Under the pieces are notes generated by a model that was not told the DNA's origin, did no database searches, and saw nothing but the letters and a program-made list of their open reading frames with translations. Of a DNA stretch of 35,962 nucleotides, positions 25,676-34,137 are shown in pieces (position 1 is the first letter of the stretch; each line of letters starts with the position of its first letter). The translations under genes were made by a program, and so were the position numbers. Source of the stretch: Nonomuraea typhae (GTDB lineage Bacteria > Actinomycetota > Actinomycetes > Streptosporangiales > Streptosporangiaceae); the NCBI RefSeq assembly GCF_009760925.1, contig NZ_VRLV01000028.1, positions 1 through 35,962 on the forward strand, written 5' to 3'.

Positions 25676-25935
25676 TTGCAGGACGGCCAGCATCACCCGA
25701 TCGGCCCAATCCGGGCTGGGCCGGGCGACCTGACGACGCAGCACCGCGACCTCATGCCGCAACACCAAGATCTCCACCTCTTTGGAAGCGCTTCCCCGTG
25801 GGAACAGCACCAGCCAGCCGAACACCCTGACCGCCAGCAGATACGGAAGACGAAACAGCACCAGAGCTGAGCCTAGAAGACCAGATCGGACCCCCTTCAT
25901 CATTTCTGGCACCGGACACGAATTTCGGCACCCAC
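25676..25935 (-). pseudogene. rve transposase, N-terminal stub with IS left end
   Basis: The minus strand encodes LFRLPYLLAVRVFGWLVLFP, ASKEVEILVLRHEVAVLRRQ and ARPSPDWADRVMLAVL, the first 60 residues of the rve transposase family, then breaks at about 25676. Upstream, the sequence TGGGTGCCGAAATTCGTGTC (ending about 25935) looks like the IS terminus; a similar TTTCGGCACCCACA also occurs at about 3056-3069. Beyond the break (25641-25673) another frame reads ERALAKLFDS and stop, the 3' end of an unidentified lost gene. The IS end stops about 10 bp before the stop codon of the PLD gene. Confidence 0.7.
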
Positions 25936-25944
25936 AGGGGTAGG

Positions 25945-27420
25945 TCAGCCGACGCGGGTCAGGACGGCCGGGCAGAATCCGCGGGGCCCCTCTCCCTTCC
26001 GCTGCAGCCATTGATCCAGCAGCGCGCCTGCGCTATGCCTTCGTTCCGCCGACCTCGTCAGGCGGTTGTCGGAGATGGTCCACGTCGTCCGGCCTGCGAA
26101 GAGCCTGACCTCCTCGGGCCGGCCCGTGTAGAGGAGCGGGCCGTACTCGCTCTCCTTGACCAGTGCGGCCCAGCACTCCTCGCGTGCCAGCACGTTCACC
26201 TCCTCGCCCAACGGCCAGCCGGTGTGCCAACGGCCGAGCAACCGGTCGTGCAGGTCGCGCTGGCGGGCTTCGGCTACGAACTCCGAGTCGGCGAAATCCA
26301 TCATGTGCCGGATGAAACCCCTGGCCGGGGCCAGAGCGGGCGTGCCATCAAGGCGGCAGCCGATCTCGACGCCGCTGGTCAGCCCGTGGACGGCGTCGAA
26401 GTTGGCGGAGAACAGCGCTCCGGCGTCCACGTCGGCGAAGGCGCCTTTCACGTGCGTCTCCCTGTCGCCGCACACCTCGACACCCGCCTCGGCCAGCGCG
26501 AGCGCTTCCGCCCGGTGCGCGGGCCGGTCGTTGAACGTGCGCACCAGCAGGCGTGTGCGCACCCCGCGCGCGACCGCCCTTCTGATGGGTTCGATGAGCA
26601 GGGCGGGGTCCTGGGTCGCTGTGTTGAGGTTCCAGGTGGCCAGGAGCAGCTCCGACCGCGCGCCGTCGATGATCGACAGCAGATGCCGCAGCAGGTGCTG
26701 CTCGTTCTCATCGGTCCAGATGATGCCTGCGCCGGGGCCGTCGCCTGGTTGCGGCACCGCCGCTTGCCAAGGCTGGGAAGAGCGTCGCGCCGCCGTGTAG
26801 ATCCCGTCGGGTGGCACAGAAGGGATCTCCCAGGTACAGCCGGTGTGCCAGAGCCGGGCGAACAGGCGGCCCAGCCGAACGGCCTGGGGCCGGTCGCGGA
26901 TCAGGACACCGGCCTCGCCCGTGACGTCGAGCGCCCGGGTGGTGAAGTTCGCGGTGGAGACCAGCGCGCTCTCGTCGTCGGCGACGGCGAACTTGGCGTG
27001 GCAGTTCTCGTGGCCGCGCACGTAGATTCCGGCCCGGCACAACTCGTCGAATCGTTTGCCCTCGGCCGCGTCCTTTCCGACCTCGTCTTCGAGGCCTTTC
27101 AACCCCCGCGAGAGGCTGCTCTCGTCGATCGCTGAGATCACATAGACGCCCCCGCGTAGGCGTGCGGCGGCTTGGCGCAGCGCCTCGGTCAGCTCCTGGT
27201 CGCCGAGGAAGAAGCTGGCCACGAAGACTTTGCGGCGTGCCGATCCGATCAGTTCGAGCAGCGCGGTGCGCAAGGTCCGCGGTGACTTCCGATAGGTGAC
27301 CAGATGGCTGTAGGACGCCGTGTCGTCCTCCTCGGTGTACGGCGTCGCCCGCCACCCGGGCCGGGAGAGAAAGAATCCGCCCCCGAGGCGTACCTCTCCC
27401 GCGTCGATGCGATCAGTCAT
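25945..27420 (-). CDS. phospholipase-D-like (double HKD) nuclease-type protein
   Basis: 491 residues from ATG 27420 (MTDRIDAGEVRLGGGFFLSR); this start overlaps the stop of the preceding gene by 8 nt (ATGACTGA), so it is likely to be translationally coupled. Two HKD motifs are present: HAKFAVADD with ALVSTANFT (about 140-158), and HVKGAFADV with GALFSANFD (about 321-338). Both keep His, Lys and Asp. PLD-superfamily proteins with this layout include nucleases (for example in DISARM and Mokosh), lipases and transferases; the operon, led by a CARF-type protein and a SF1 helicase, favours a nuclease. No signal peptide or membrane segment, so cytoplasmic. It is the last gene of the operon; an IS end lies right after its stop. 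Confidence 0.88.
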   Translation of the reverse strand: MTDRIDAGEVRLGGGFFLSRPGWRATPYTEEDDTASYSHLVTYRKSPRTLRTALLELIGSARRKVFVASFFLGDQELTEALRQAAARLRGGVYVISAIDESSLSRGLKGLEDEVGKDAAEGKRFDELCRAGIYVRGHENCHAKFAVADDESALVSTANFTTRALDVTGEAGVLIRDRPQAVRLGRLFARLWHTGCTWEIPSVPPDGIYTAARRSSQPWQAAVPQPGDGPGAGIIWTDENEQHLLRHLLSIIDGARSELLLATWNLNTATQDPALLIEPIRRAVARGVRTRLLVRTFNDRPAHRAEALALAEAGVEVCGDRETHVKGAFADVDAGALFSANFDAVHGLTSGVEIGCRLDGTPALAPARGFIRHMMDFADSEFVAEARQRDLHDRLLGRWHTGWPLGEEVNVLAREECWAALVKESEYGPLLYTGRPEEVRLFAGRTTWTISDNRLTRSAERRHSAGALLDQWLQRKGEGPRGFCPAVLTRVG

Positions 27421-28612
27421 AGGCGAAATCCCTCGGCGCGCGCAGCATGTAGACCAAGTCGTACTGGGCCAGCCCCCACAGCCGGTCCGCGAGCGCGGCC
27501 AGCGGCAGGGCGTCCTCTGGCAGATCGTGCTCGCGGCAGGCCCGCGCAAGGATCTCGCCCGCCTGTTCGGACCCTGCGCCACGCATGTTCGCCGCTGCCC
27601 GATCCAGGGCGAAGAGAATGGCGGCCTCCAGGTCGGCGGGCCGAAGGTCGATCGGCACCGAGATCACCGTCTGGCGGTCCGTGACGTGGAAACCACCCGA
27701 GGTCGCGAGGCTGAGCCGGTTGCCCACCGCCGTCGCGGCTCGGGCGTTGAGAAGCACCCGTCCGTCTTCGACGACCAGGTCGCCGGCATCACAACCGAGC
27801 GCCTCGGCCGCGCGAGCGGACCCACCCGGATCCTTCAGGAACCCGGCCAGCCGCAGCCAGCGCCCGGCCAGGGTCTCGGCGCCGCTGAGGTCGAGGCGTA
27901 CCCGCTGATCACCGGTCAGGACGTACAGGTCGACGCGGGGCGTGCCCGTGCGAACCACCCCTTCCACCCGGTAGACGGGGCAGCTCTCGGGGACGGGCTC
28001 GTCCTCAGGGAAGGGCCCGATCCCGATCACGTCCTCGGGCAGCCGGGCGATGTCCCCGCGGACCAGAAGCTCGCTGAGCAGCCTGGCGGGATCGGTCCCC
28101 ATCAGATCGGGGCCCACCGGAGCGGTCACCCGATCGCCAGGGCCTGCCAGGTACGCCGGAGGCGGGCTGCGGCGGCGGCGTCCGCGCGCGGGCACGCCGA
28201 AGGCGACCGCCTCGTGGGTGTGCGGCAGATAGAGGACCGAGCAGGTGTCCCAGGCATGGCGCCGCAACGTCTCGCGCCCCAGTGTTTGTGCGATCTCGTC
28301 CTCCACCGGATTGAGCGTCGTCCCGTTCCTGGTCAGCAGGCCGAACTCCACGAGCCCATCGGTGACGGCCGTGATCACGTCCGTCGGAAGGTCAGTGATC
28401 TCCTCGACCACCTCGGCCGTCAGCCAGCCTAGGCTGACGGCGGCCTCAAGAAGGAACATCTCCACCGCGGACAGGTCCTCGTCGATGGCCCTGCGGATCG
28501 CCACCCGCGGCCAGAAGATCATGGGCACGAGGGCTTCCAACACCACCGCGAGAACATCGTCGGCCGGTTCTTCGACGTGGTCGGCCCACTCGACCGTGTA
28601 GGCGCCGCTCAC
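27413..28612 (-). CDS. unrecognised operon protein with winged-helix-like N-terminus
   Basis: 399 residues from GTG 28612 (VSGAYTVEWADHVEEPADDV), overlapping the helicase stop by 4 nt (GTGA). Residues about 48-105 (AVEMFLLEAAVSLGWLTAEV, then LPTDVITAVTDGLVEFGLLT) look like a winged helix. The middle (about 130-330) is mostly beta-like and holds a basic patch (ARGRRRRSPPPAYLAGPGDR); the end (about 340-399) is helical. There are no catalytic motifs I can name. The conserved place between helicase and PLD suggests an adaptor or regulator that links the two, but this is inference from position only. The frame is intact and codon bias is strong throughout. Confidence 0.85.
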   Translation of the reverse strand: MSGAYTVEWADHVEEPADDVLAVVLEALVPMIFWPRVAIRRAIDEDLSAVEMFLLEAAVSLGWLTAEVVEEITDLPTDVITAVTDGLVEFGLLTRNGTTLNPVEDEIAQTLGRETLRRHAWDTCSVLYLPHTHEAVAFGVPARGRRRRSPPPAYLAGPGDRVTAPVGPDLMGTDPARLLSELLVRGDIARLPEDVIGIGPFPEDEPVPESCPVYRVEGVVRTGTPRVDLYVLTGDQRVRLDLSGAETLAGRWLRLAGFLKDPGGSARAAEALGCDAGDLVVEDGRVLLNARAATAVGNRLSLATSGGFHVTDRQTVISVPIDLRPADLEAAILFALDRAAANMRGAGSEQAGEILARACREHDLPEDALPLAALADRLWGLAQYDLVYMLRAPRDFAYD

Positions 28613-31600
28613 GTCAGGTCCTTGATGAGCTGGTAGTCGGCGCTGCTGGAGTCGATCAGCTCGAACAGGCCCTGGTAGAAGGTCCGCGCGCCGGTGGCGC
28701 CGAGACTTCTGAGCGACTTGCGGTGGCCGACCAACACGAGCGCCCGGTGAGCCCGTGTGCAGGCCACGTTGATGCGGCGCAGGTCCTGCAGCCACAACGC
28801 GGACCCTGAGCCCGCGTTCGGGACGGCCCGGGTGAAGCTGACCAGGACCAGATCGCTCTCCTGCCCCTGGCTGCGGTCGATCGACGAGACCAGCTTGATC
28901 TCCAGGCGCCGGAACCTTCGGTAGCCGGGCCCGCCCAGCTCTCTCCAGATGAGGTCGGCCTGGGCCTTGTAGAAGCAGAGCACGCTGACCGTAGTCCGCG
29001 GCCCGTGCGGGTCGGAGCGGCGCAGGTGGATCTCGTACTCGAGGCACGCGCGTACGATCCACTGCGCCTCCAGGCGGTTGACGAAGCCCGTACTGACCTG
29101 CTCCGACATCGCGGCATCACCCTGGGCACTGGTGTCCAGGAAGACCACGGGAGCGGAGAAGGTCGAGGTGGTCAGCGGCCGTACTCCGCGTTCGGCCAAG
29201 TCCTCGGCGGAGGGTGAGGCGTATGCTCCGCCGTACACGGAGTCTCTGACCAGTCTGGCGATCGGGTCAACCATCCTGCGCTGGGTCACCAGCGGCTCGG
29301 TGAGGTGGGGATATCGCGCCACTGACCGTTCGAAGAGGCTGCGCACGAAGAAGTCACGCACGTTGCGCAGCACGAGGCGGTCGGTGTCATCGTCGGTCGC
29401 ACCGCCGAGGGTGTTCTTGGCGGCGCGCCTCGCGCTCCTGAACGTCTTGCGGTACAACTCGGCCCACTGGCCGGAGCCGTGGAGCGAACGCGCGTATTCG
29501 ACGACGTCGTCGATCCTGACCCGGCGCAGTTCCTCCTCGTCCTGCCAGACGGCGGCGAGATGCCGTACGGACTCTTCAAGGGTGGCGGCCTGGTCGCGTT
29601 CCCACCTGTCCAGCGCCACGAGGGCGTGCAGGAATCGCTCGTCCTCGTTGTCCACATGCGGCGGCAATTGCTTCTCGTCGCCGACCAGAACCCACCGGCG
29701 GGCCCTGACCGCGCCGATGAGGAACTCAGTGTCGGTGACCCTGCTGGCCTCATCGAGGATCATGGTGTCGAAGTCGGCGTCGCGGACCACGTCGCTGCCG
29801 CGCCCGGCGATCCCGGCCGTGGTGGCGCAGATCAGGTTCGCCCAGCGGGTGTAGGCCGCGTCGATGCCATCGCCGATCTGGTCGTCGGTGAGTTCGCCGG
29901 TCAGCTCGCACCAGCGTCGTTCCAGCTTCTCGAGGTACGGCAGGAGCACCTGGCGATTCCTCAGCTCGTCGGCATGGAGATCGGGCCCCTCCGCCAGGAG
30001 CTGGGCGGCCTCCTCGACGACCGTCTGCTGCCACGCGAGCCGCTCTCTCATGTCGACGAGCCGCTGCGTGATCCGGCCGATCAATGTGCGATGCTCCTGC
30101 GAGCGCTCCCGGATCTCGGCCTCGGCCCTCTCCAACTCGGCGGCGATGCGAGACTGGAGGGCAGGGAGGTTGTCGAGGTCGGTCAGGCGGGCCTGAGCCT
30201 TCCTGATCGATCGCACGAGGCGATCAGGTCCGGATCCGGCCATCCACTCAAGCGGTGGGGGGCCGTTGCGCAGAGCCTCGATCGTGGGGATGATCACGGC
30301 GCCGTCGAGCCGGCTGGCCGGATCTCCGCCTATCCCGGCGACGCCCGCTCGCCACTGTTCCGCCAGCCGGTTCAGATGGCCGGTGGTGGCGTCGATGAAC
30401 GCCCCGATCTCCTTGGCTCTGGCCTCCGCCCGCAGTTGCGCGGGCAGGTAGTAGGCGCGCGCGTGCTCATGCCGGGCCAGCTCGTGCTGCAAGGGGATCA
30501 GCTTGTCATGCCACACCGTCCACGACCGCTCCGCGTTCTTGAGGCGCATCTTCAGATCGGCCACCCGAGGATCGGGCTGCTTGAAGAAGTCCGCCACTCC
30601 CCTCGGGCGGATCTGGTCGAGTTGGGCCCGGAAGGCGTCCGCCCAGTACTTGGCGTGGGCCAGGTTGGCGTTGACCTCGGCGATCCGGTCCCTGGTCACC
30701 GCGATGCGTCCGTCGAACGGGGCGAGCCGGTTCGACATCTCGACGTCTTCTCGATCAGCGGTCATCTTGTCGGCCCTGGCGCGGGTCAGCCGGTCCCGAA
30801 CCAGCTCGGCCGACCGGGCGATGCCGCGCAGCCGGCCGAGAGCGGGTTCGAAGTCCTTGAGCGCTTCGCGCGCCTCGGCGATCTGCGTCTGGAGCGCCAC
30901 CTGCGTCTCGGGCGCTCTCGCCGACTCTTCGGCTTGTTCCTCCTGGAGTTCACGTAACCGCGTCACGTTGGGGGTGTGGGCGGATATGAGGGTGCGCATC
31001 CGCCCATCGGCGGCGACGAGTTCGGCCTCGGCCGCCTCGATGTTGGACTCCAGTGACCGCACGAGCTGCTCGCCCTCGGCCGCCACCTGGATCGCCGTCA
31101 GGTAGCGCTCGATCTGGGCGGACTCGGCTGACCAGGCGGCCGCGCGGCTGCTTGCGGCCCGCCGTACACCCACCTTGATCTGCGCGGACAGCCGGTCGGG
31201 CAGGAACCTCCGCAGATCCTCGTCGACCTTGCCCTCGCTCCAGCTCAGCCGCAGCGCACGGACGCCCGGCTTGTCGCCGACACGGCGCAGCGCCTCGTCG
31301 ACTGCCACGTGGCTGGGAGCCAGGAGCAACACGCGCTCGCCGCGGCTGACGAGCTGCCGGATGATCTCGCAGATCACCGAGGTCTTGCCGGTGCCGGGCG
31401 GGCCCTGAACGCAGAACACGTGCGGGGTGGAGATCGCGCCGCTCACCGCGGCGCATTGCTCGGGATTGAGGCTGAGTCCTTCCGCGTCGGCGAAGAACTG
31501 CTCGGGCCGGCGCTTGGGGGCGGCTTCCAGGGAGTCCGACTGGACCATGAGCGCGGCAAGGCGGGCCCATTCGCCGTGGGTGTCGCCGTTCATCAGGCTG

Positions 31601-32385
31601 CGAAGCGCCAGAACGTTCTGGGACATGGTGAACCGGGAGGTCTTGCTCAGCGTCAGCTCGGCCGGAGTCTCGGTGGCGGGCGCGTCGATGACGGCGGTGT
31701 CGCCGTGCACGTCCGTCACCTTGGTCTCCCAGCGCAGGTCGCCCGCCTCCGCGCTCACCTGCGCGTCCTCGAACTCCGCTGCCCGCCCGTGAACGCGCAC
31801 CAGCAGCCGCGCAGGGCGGCCGGGCAGGGTCTCCCGCACGGTACAGCGCGCCGTGACCACGTTGTGCTCGGCGCGCGTCTTCAGCAGTTGCTGCAGTTCG
31901 CGAAGCGCCCCGTAGCGGCGGGCGAGCAACTGCGCGTAGGGGCGCAGTCCCGCCCCTTTGTCGGAGGTACGCCGGGTCGGGCCGTTCGCGCCGAGAACGG
32001 TCCACAGTTCGCGCAGGTCACACAGGGCTTCGGCGTACACGAGCCGGAGCTCGAACTCGGCGCGGAACCATCCCGCGATCGGCAACATCCGCTCTGTCTC
32101 CCGCACCTGCGCGATCACGGCCATGGGCTTGCGTTCTTTGGCCCCCGGGCGGTTGATCAGCTCGACGGTATAGCCACGGCCGATGAGCGTGAACCTGTTG
32201 CCCGTGGCACGACCGGTCAGAACGGCGCCGGATCTGAGGTCGGCAGCCACCAGATCGGGATCCACGGCCAGGCTCGGGTAATGGCTGAGGACGATAGGCC
32301 CGAACTGACCGGCGGCCCGGCTGCGCTGCTCTTCGAGGTCTTCGCTCCACTCGGCCAGGACGTCGAGCACCGGTTCTCTCGGCAT
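28609..32385 (-). CDS. UPF1/COG1112-like superfamily 1 helicase with long coiled-coil insertion
   Basis: About 1,258 residues. I choose ATG 32385 (MPREPVLDVLAEWSEDLEEQ) because it overlaps the CARF gene stop as TGATG; the frame is open to 32421. An N-terminal region of about 300 residues with a beta-rich part is followed by Walker A GPPGTGKTS (about 324) and motif Ia VLLLAPSHVAVDEAL. A long insertion (about 370-850) is rich in Leu, Ala, Glu and Arg, predicted coiled coil. Then come Walker B TMILDEASR (about 872), motif III VGDEKQLPP (about 898), motif V-like SIDRSQGQESDLVLVSFTRA and motif VI INVACTRAHRALVLVGH (about 1202). The motif set is that of UPF1-like SF1B helicases, which translocate on RNA or ssDNA. 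In Mokosh such a helicase works with a PLD protein. Here it stands between a CARF-type and a wHTH-type gene. Confidence 0.92.
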   Translation of the reverse strand: MPREPVLDVLAEWSEDLEEQRSRAAGQFGPIVLSHYPSLAVDPDLVAADLRSGAVLTGRATGNRFTLIGRGYTVELINRPGAKERKPMAVIAQVRETERMLPIAGWFRAEFELRLVYAEALCDLRELWTVLGANGPTRRTSDKGAGLRPYAQLLARRYGALRELQQLLKTRAEHNVVTARCTVRETLPGRPARLLVRVHGRAAEFEDAQVSAEAGDLRWETKVTDVHGDTAVIDAPATETPAELTLSKTSRFTMSQNVLALRSLMNGDTHGEWARLAALMVQSDSLEAAPKRRPEQFFADAEGLSLNPEQCAAVSGAISTPHVFCVQGPPGTGKTSVICEIIRQLVSRGERVLLLAPSHVAVDEALRRVGDKPGVRALRLSWSEGKVDEDLRRFLPDRLSAQIKVGVRRAASSRAAAWSAESAQIERYLTAIQVAAEGEQLVRSLESNIEAAEAELVAADGRMRTLISAHTPNVTRLRELQEEQAEESARAPETQVALQTQIAEAREALKDFEPALGRLRGIARSAELVRDRLTRARADKMTADREDVEMSNRLAPFDGRIAVTRDRIAEVNANLAHAKYWADAFRAQLDQIRPRGVADFFKQPDPRVADLKMRLKNAERSWTVWHDKLIPLQHELARHEHARAYYLPAQLRAEARAKEIGAFIDATTGHLNRLAEQWRAGVAGIGGDPASRLDGAVIIPTIEALRNGPPPLEWMAGSGPDRLVRSIRKAQARLTDLDNLPALQSRIAAELERAEAEIRERSQEHRTLIGRITQRLVDMRERLAWQQTVVEEAAQLLAEGPDLHADELRNRQVLLPYLEKLERRWCELTGELTDDQIGDGIDAAYTRWANLICATTAGIAGRGSDVVRDADFDTMILDEASRVTDTEFLIGAVRARRWVLVGDEKQLPPHVDNEDERFLHALVALDRWERDQAATLEESVRHLAAVWQDEEELRRVRIDDVVEYARSLHGSGQWAELYRKTFRSARRAAKNTLGGATDDDTDRLVLRNVRDFFVRSLFERSVARYPHLTEPLVTQRRMVDPIARLVRDSVYGGAYASPSAEDLAERGVRPLTTSTFSAPVVFLDTSAQGDAAMSEQVSTGFVNRLEAQWIVRACLEYEIHLRRSDPHGPRTTVSVLCFYKAQADLIWRELGGPGYRRFRRLEIKLVSSIDRSQGQESDLVLVSFTRAVPNAGSGSALWLQDLRRINVACTRAHRALVLVGHRKSLRSLGATGARTFYQGLFELIDSSSADYQLIKDLT

Positions 32386-33839
32386 CAATGATCGTTTCTG
32401 AGGAATCTGAGGCTCTCGCACAGCTGATCCACGTCGCCCTCGGGCTCGTTAAGAGCCCAGTAGGCACGCAGCAGCAACCTGGCCTTCGCCTCCAGGAGCC
32501 TGCTCTGCTTGTCCGTGACGGGCTGGTTGCCGTGGGCCAGCACCGACCTGTTACGCGCGGTCACCAGCATGTCGAGGTTGGACAGGGCTTTGGCGCCCTT
32601 GAGTCCCGCTCTCCCTATCACCGGGTCGTCGAGCGCGGTCAAGATCACGGCCGCCGAGATGAGCCCGATGACCGGCGGAAGAGCACCGCCCAAAGGTACG
32701 CGCCCGATACCGCCGAGCACCTCGCGGCACGCCTCGTCGAGCCCGGAGACGTCCGAGGTCAGCAGGTGATAGTCAGGCGACTTGCAGGAAAAGCCGGACG
32801 CCAGCGAGGCCAGCCGGTTCGCCAGGCTGCCTTCGATGGTCCGGTAGAACAGCAGTGCGGCGAAGTCGTGCCTGCCGACCTCGCGATAGTGCTGGCCGAG
32901 CACGAAGAAGCAGACCAGCAGAGCCTGCCCGTCGCCCTTGCGCAGCCGGGTGAGGAACTCGAGCTGCCCCTCGATCCGGGTGACGGTCTCGGCGCTGAGC
33001 AGGTTGCGGCTCTGGTCCAGCAGCGCCTCGACCGCGTCCACGCAGGTGGCGAGTTCGGTCAGGTCGAGGTCGCACCAGGCGCGGTAGAGGTCGGCGAGTC
33101 CCGTCATGAACCGCGCCTTCGCCGGTTCTGCCACGCTGACGGCCAGCTCACCGTAACGCCGCGCCGCCTCGCCGAAGGCGCCCGTCTTGAAGGTCTCCAG
33201 CGCCGCGTGCATCGCCTGTTCGCCGAAGAGCGAGGTGGGGTTGTCGAGGAGCAGAAACCGATCGGATCCCGGTACGGCGCGGCGGGCCACCGGATCGTAG
33301 GTGCTGTCCACGTAGCAGAGGTCGAGCTGGAGCTGCCACGCGGCCAGCGCGGCCGCGGCGCTCATGACCTTGCGTCCGCCGGTGATGTCGATGAGCGCGT
33401 ACGGCGGGTCAATGCCCGGTTCCTGGAACCTGTCCAGCTCACTCTTGACGATGCGGTAGATCTCCAGCGGATCGGTGGGAGTGCAGACGCGGTAAGTAGC
33501 GTCGCTGTATTTCATCTTCCGGCGCTCATAGACATGCTTGTTGATCACGTTGATGCACTCCACTGCGTCGCTGGAAGAAAGAATCAGCAGCCTTTTCGGA
33601 CGCAGGATCTCAAAAGTGAGAATTGTCGTTAACGGCGAAAAACCAGACAGGCTGATCAGGAGATCGACTTGACGCCTGGGGCGACGGCCGCCGTGGGTCA
33701 GCGCGCGGGCGACACTCTCTTCGAGCAGCTGGTCGACATAGTAGGCGATGGCCTGCTCCAGTCTGCTGCCCTCGCCGTAGGTGTCCTGACCGCGGTCGAC
33801 GCGTTCGTATCTGGCGACTCTGGCGGGGAACGAGTCCAC
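32385..33839 (-). CDS. CARF-like protein with C-terminal HEPN-like motif (Csm6/Csx1/TIGR02710-type)
   Basis: 484 residues from GTG 33839 (VDSFPARVARYERVDRG), preceded by AAGGGG at 6 nt; GTG 33857 is an alternative, and the frame stays open upstream to 34508 without plausible coding sequence. The Rossmann-like N-terminal domain has LLISLSGFSPLTTILTFEIL (about 57-76), LLILSSSDAVECIN, and the ligand-loop motif ALIDITGGRKVMSAAAALAA (about 146-165), then LDLCYVDSTYDP. This is how CARF sensors of cyclic oligoadenylates look, in particular the TIGR02710 CRISPR-associated group. The helical C-terminal half ends with VTARNRSVLAHGNQPV (about 424-439), an R-x(4-6)-H HEPN signature typical of ribonucleases of this class. 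It is first in a four-gene operon. No cas gene or repeat array is in the window, so the source of any ligand is unknown. Confidence 0.85.
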   Translation of the reverse strand: MDSFPARVARYERVDRGQDTYGEGSRLEQAIAYYVDQLLEESVARALTHGGRRPRRQVDLLISLSGFSPLTTILTFEILRPKRLLILSSSDAVECINVINKHVYERRKMKYSDATYRVCTPTDPLEIYRIVKSELDRFQEPGIDPPYALIDITGGRKVMSAAAALAAWQLQLDLCYVDSTYDPVARRAVPGSDRFLLLDNPTSLFGEQAMHAALETFKTGAFGEAARRYGELAVSVAEPAKARFMTGLADLYRAWCDLDLTELATCVDAVEALLDQSRNLLSAETVTRIEGQLEFLTRLRKGDGQALLVCFFVLGQHYREVGRHDFAALLFYRTIEGSLANRLASLASGFSCKSPDYHLLTSDVSGLDEACREVLGGIGRVPLGGALPPVIGLISAAVILTALDDPVIGRAGLKGAKALSNLDMLVTARNRSVLAHGNQPVTDKQSRLLEAKARLLLRAYWALNEPEGDVDQLCESLRFLRNDH

Positions 33840-34137
33840 ACGGAACCCCTTGGTCACGATGGAATGGGCCTTGGACGCCGGTGACGGTAGCAGGGAATGC
33901 TGCTGGCATACCGGAGATTTCGCAAAATAAGCTCCTATGTCGATTTTGGGATCAGCGGATTCTTTCGGGTCGTCGAGGCGGCAGTCGACTGCCTCCAGCG
34001 ACGTGTTCCCGATGTCCGATTCTTCGGGACACCGACGAGGACACAGCACCCCGATGACCACGCCCAGCATCACACCGTCCGGCAGCGGCCCACGGTCGGG
34101 GCCCACCCACGCCCCCGCCCACGACAGGCTGGACGAA
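33840..34137 (-). promoter_or_regulatory. upstream region of the CARF operon
   Basis: This region must carry the operon promoter. It contains an AT-richer block at about 33915-33965 (minus-strand reading includes AAAATCGACATAGGAGC and TTATTTTGCG), unlike the surrounding GC-rich DNA. I could not place a -35/-10 pair with proper spacing. An AAGGGG ribosome-binding site lies at about 33846-33851. No other gene is seen. Confidence 0.35.

Noticed and set aside
26011..32391. Long plus-strand open frames opposite the PLD, wHTH and helicase genes (26011-27135, 27320-28432, 29479-30957, 31309-32391)
   Set aside because: They mirror the codon bias of the minus-strand genes and contain no recognisable motifs, while the minus-strand frames contain complete motif series.
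25945..33839. Calling the operon DISARM or BREX because of helicase plus PLD
   Set aside because: There is no methylase, no DUF1998 protein, no SNF2-type helicase, no PglX or PglZ. The helicase is UPF1-like SF1, which is closer to Mokosh.
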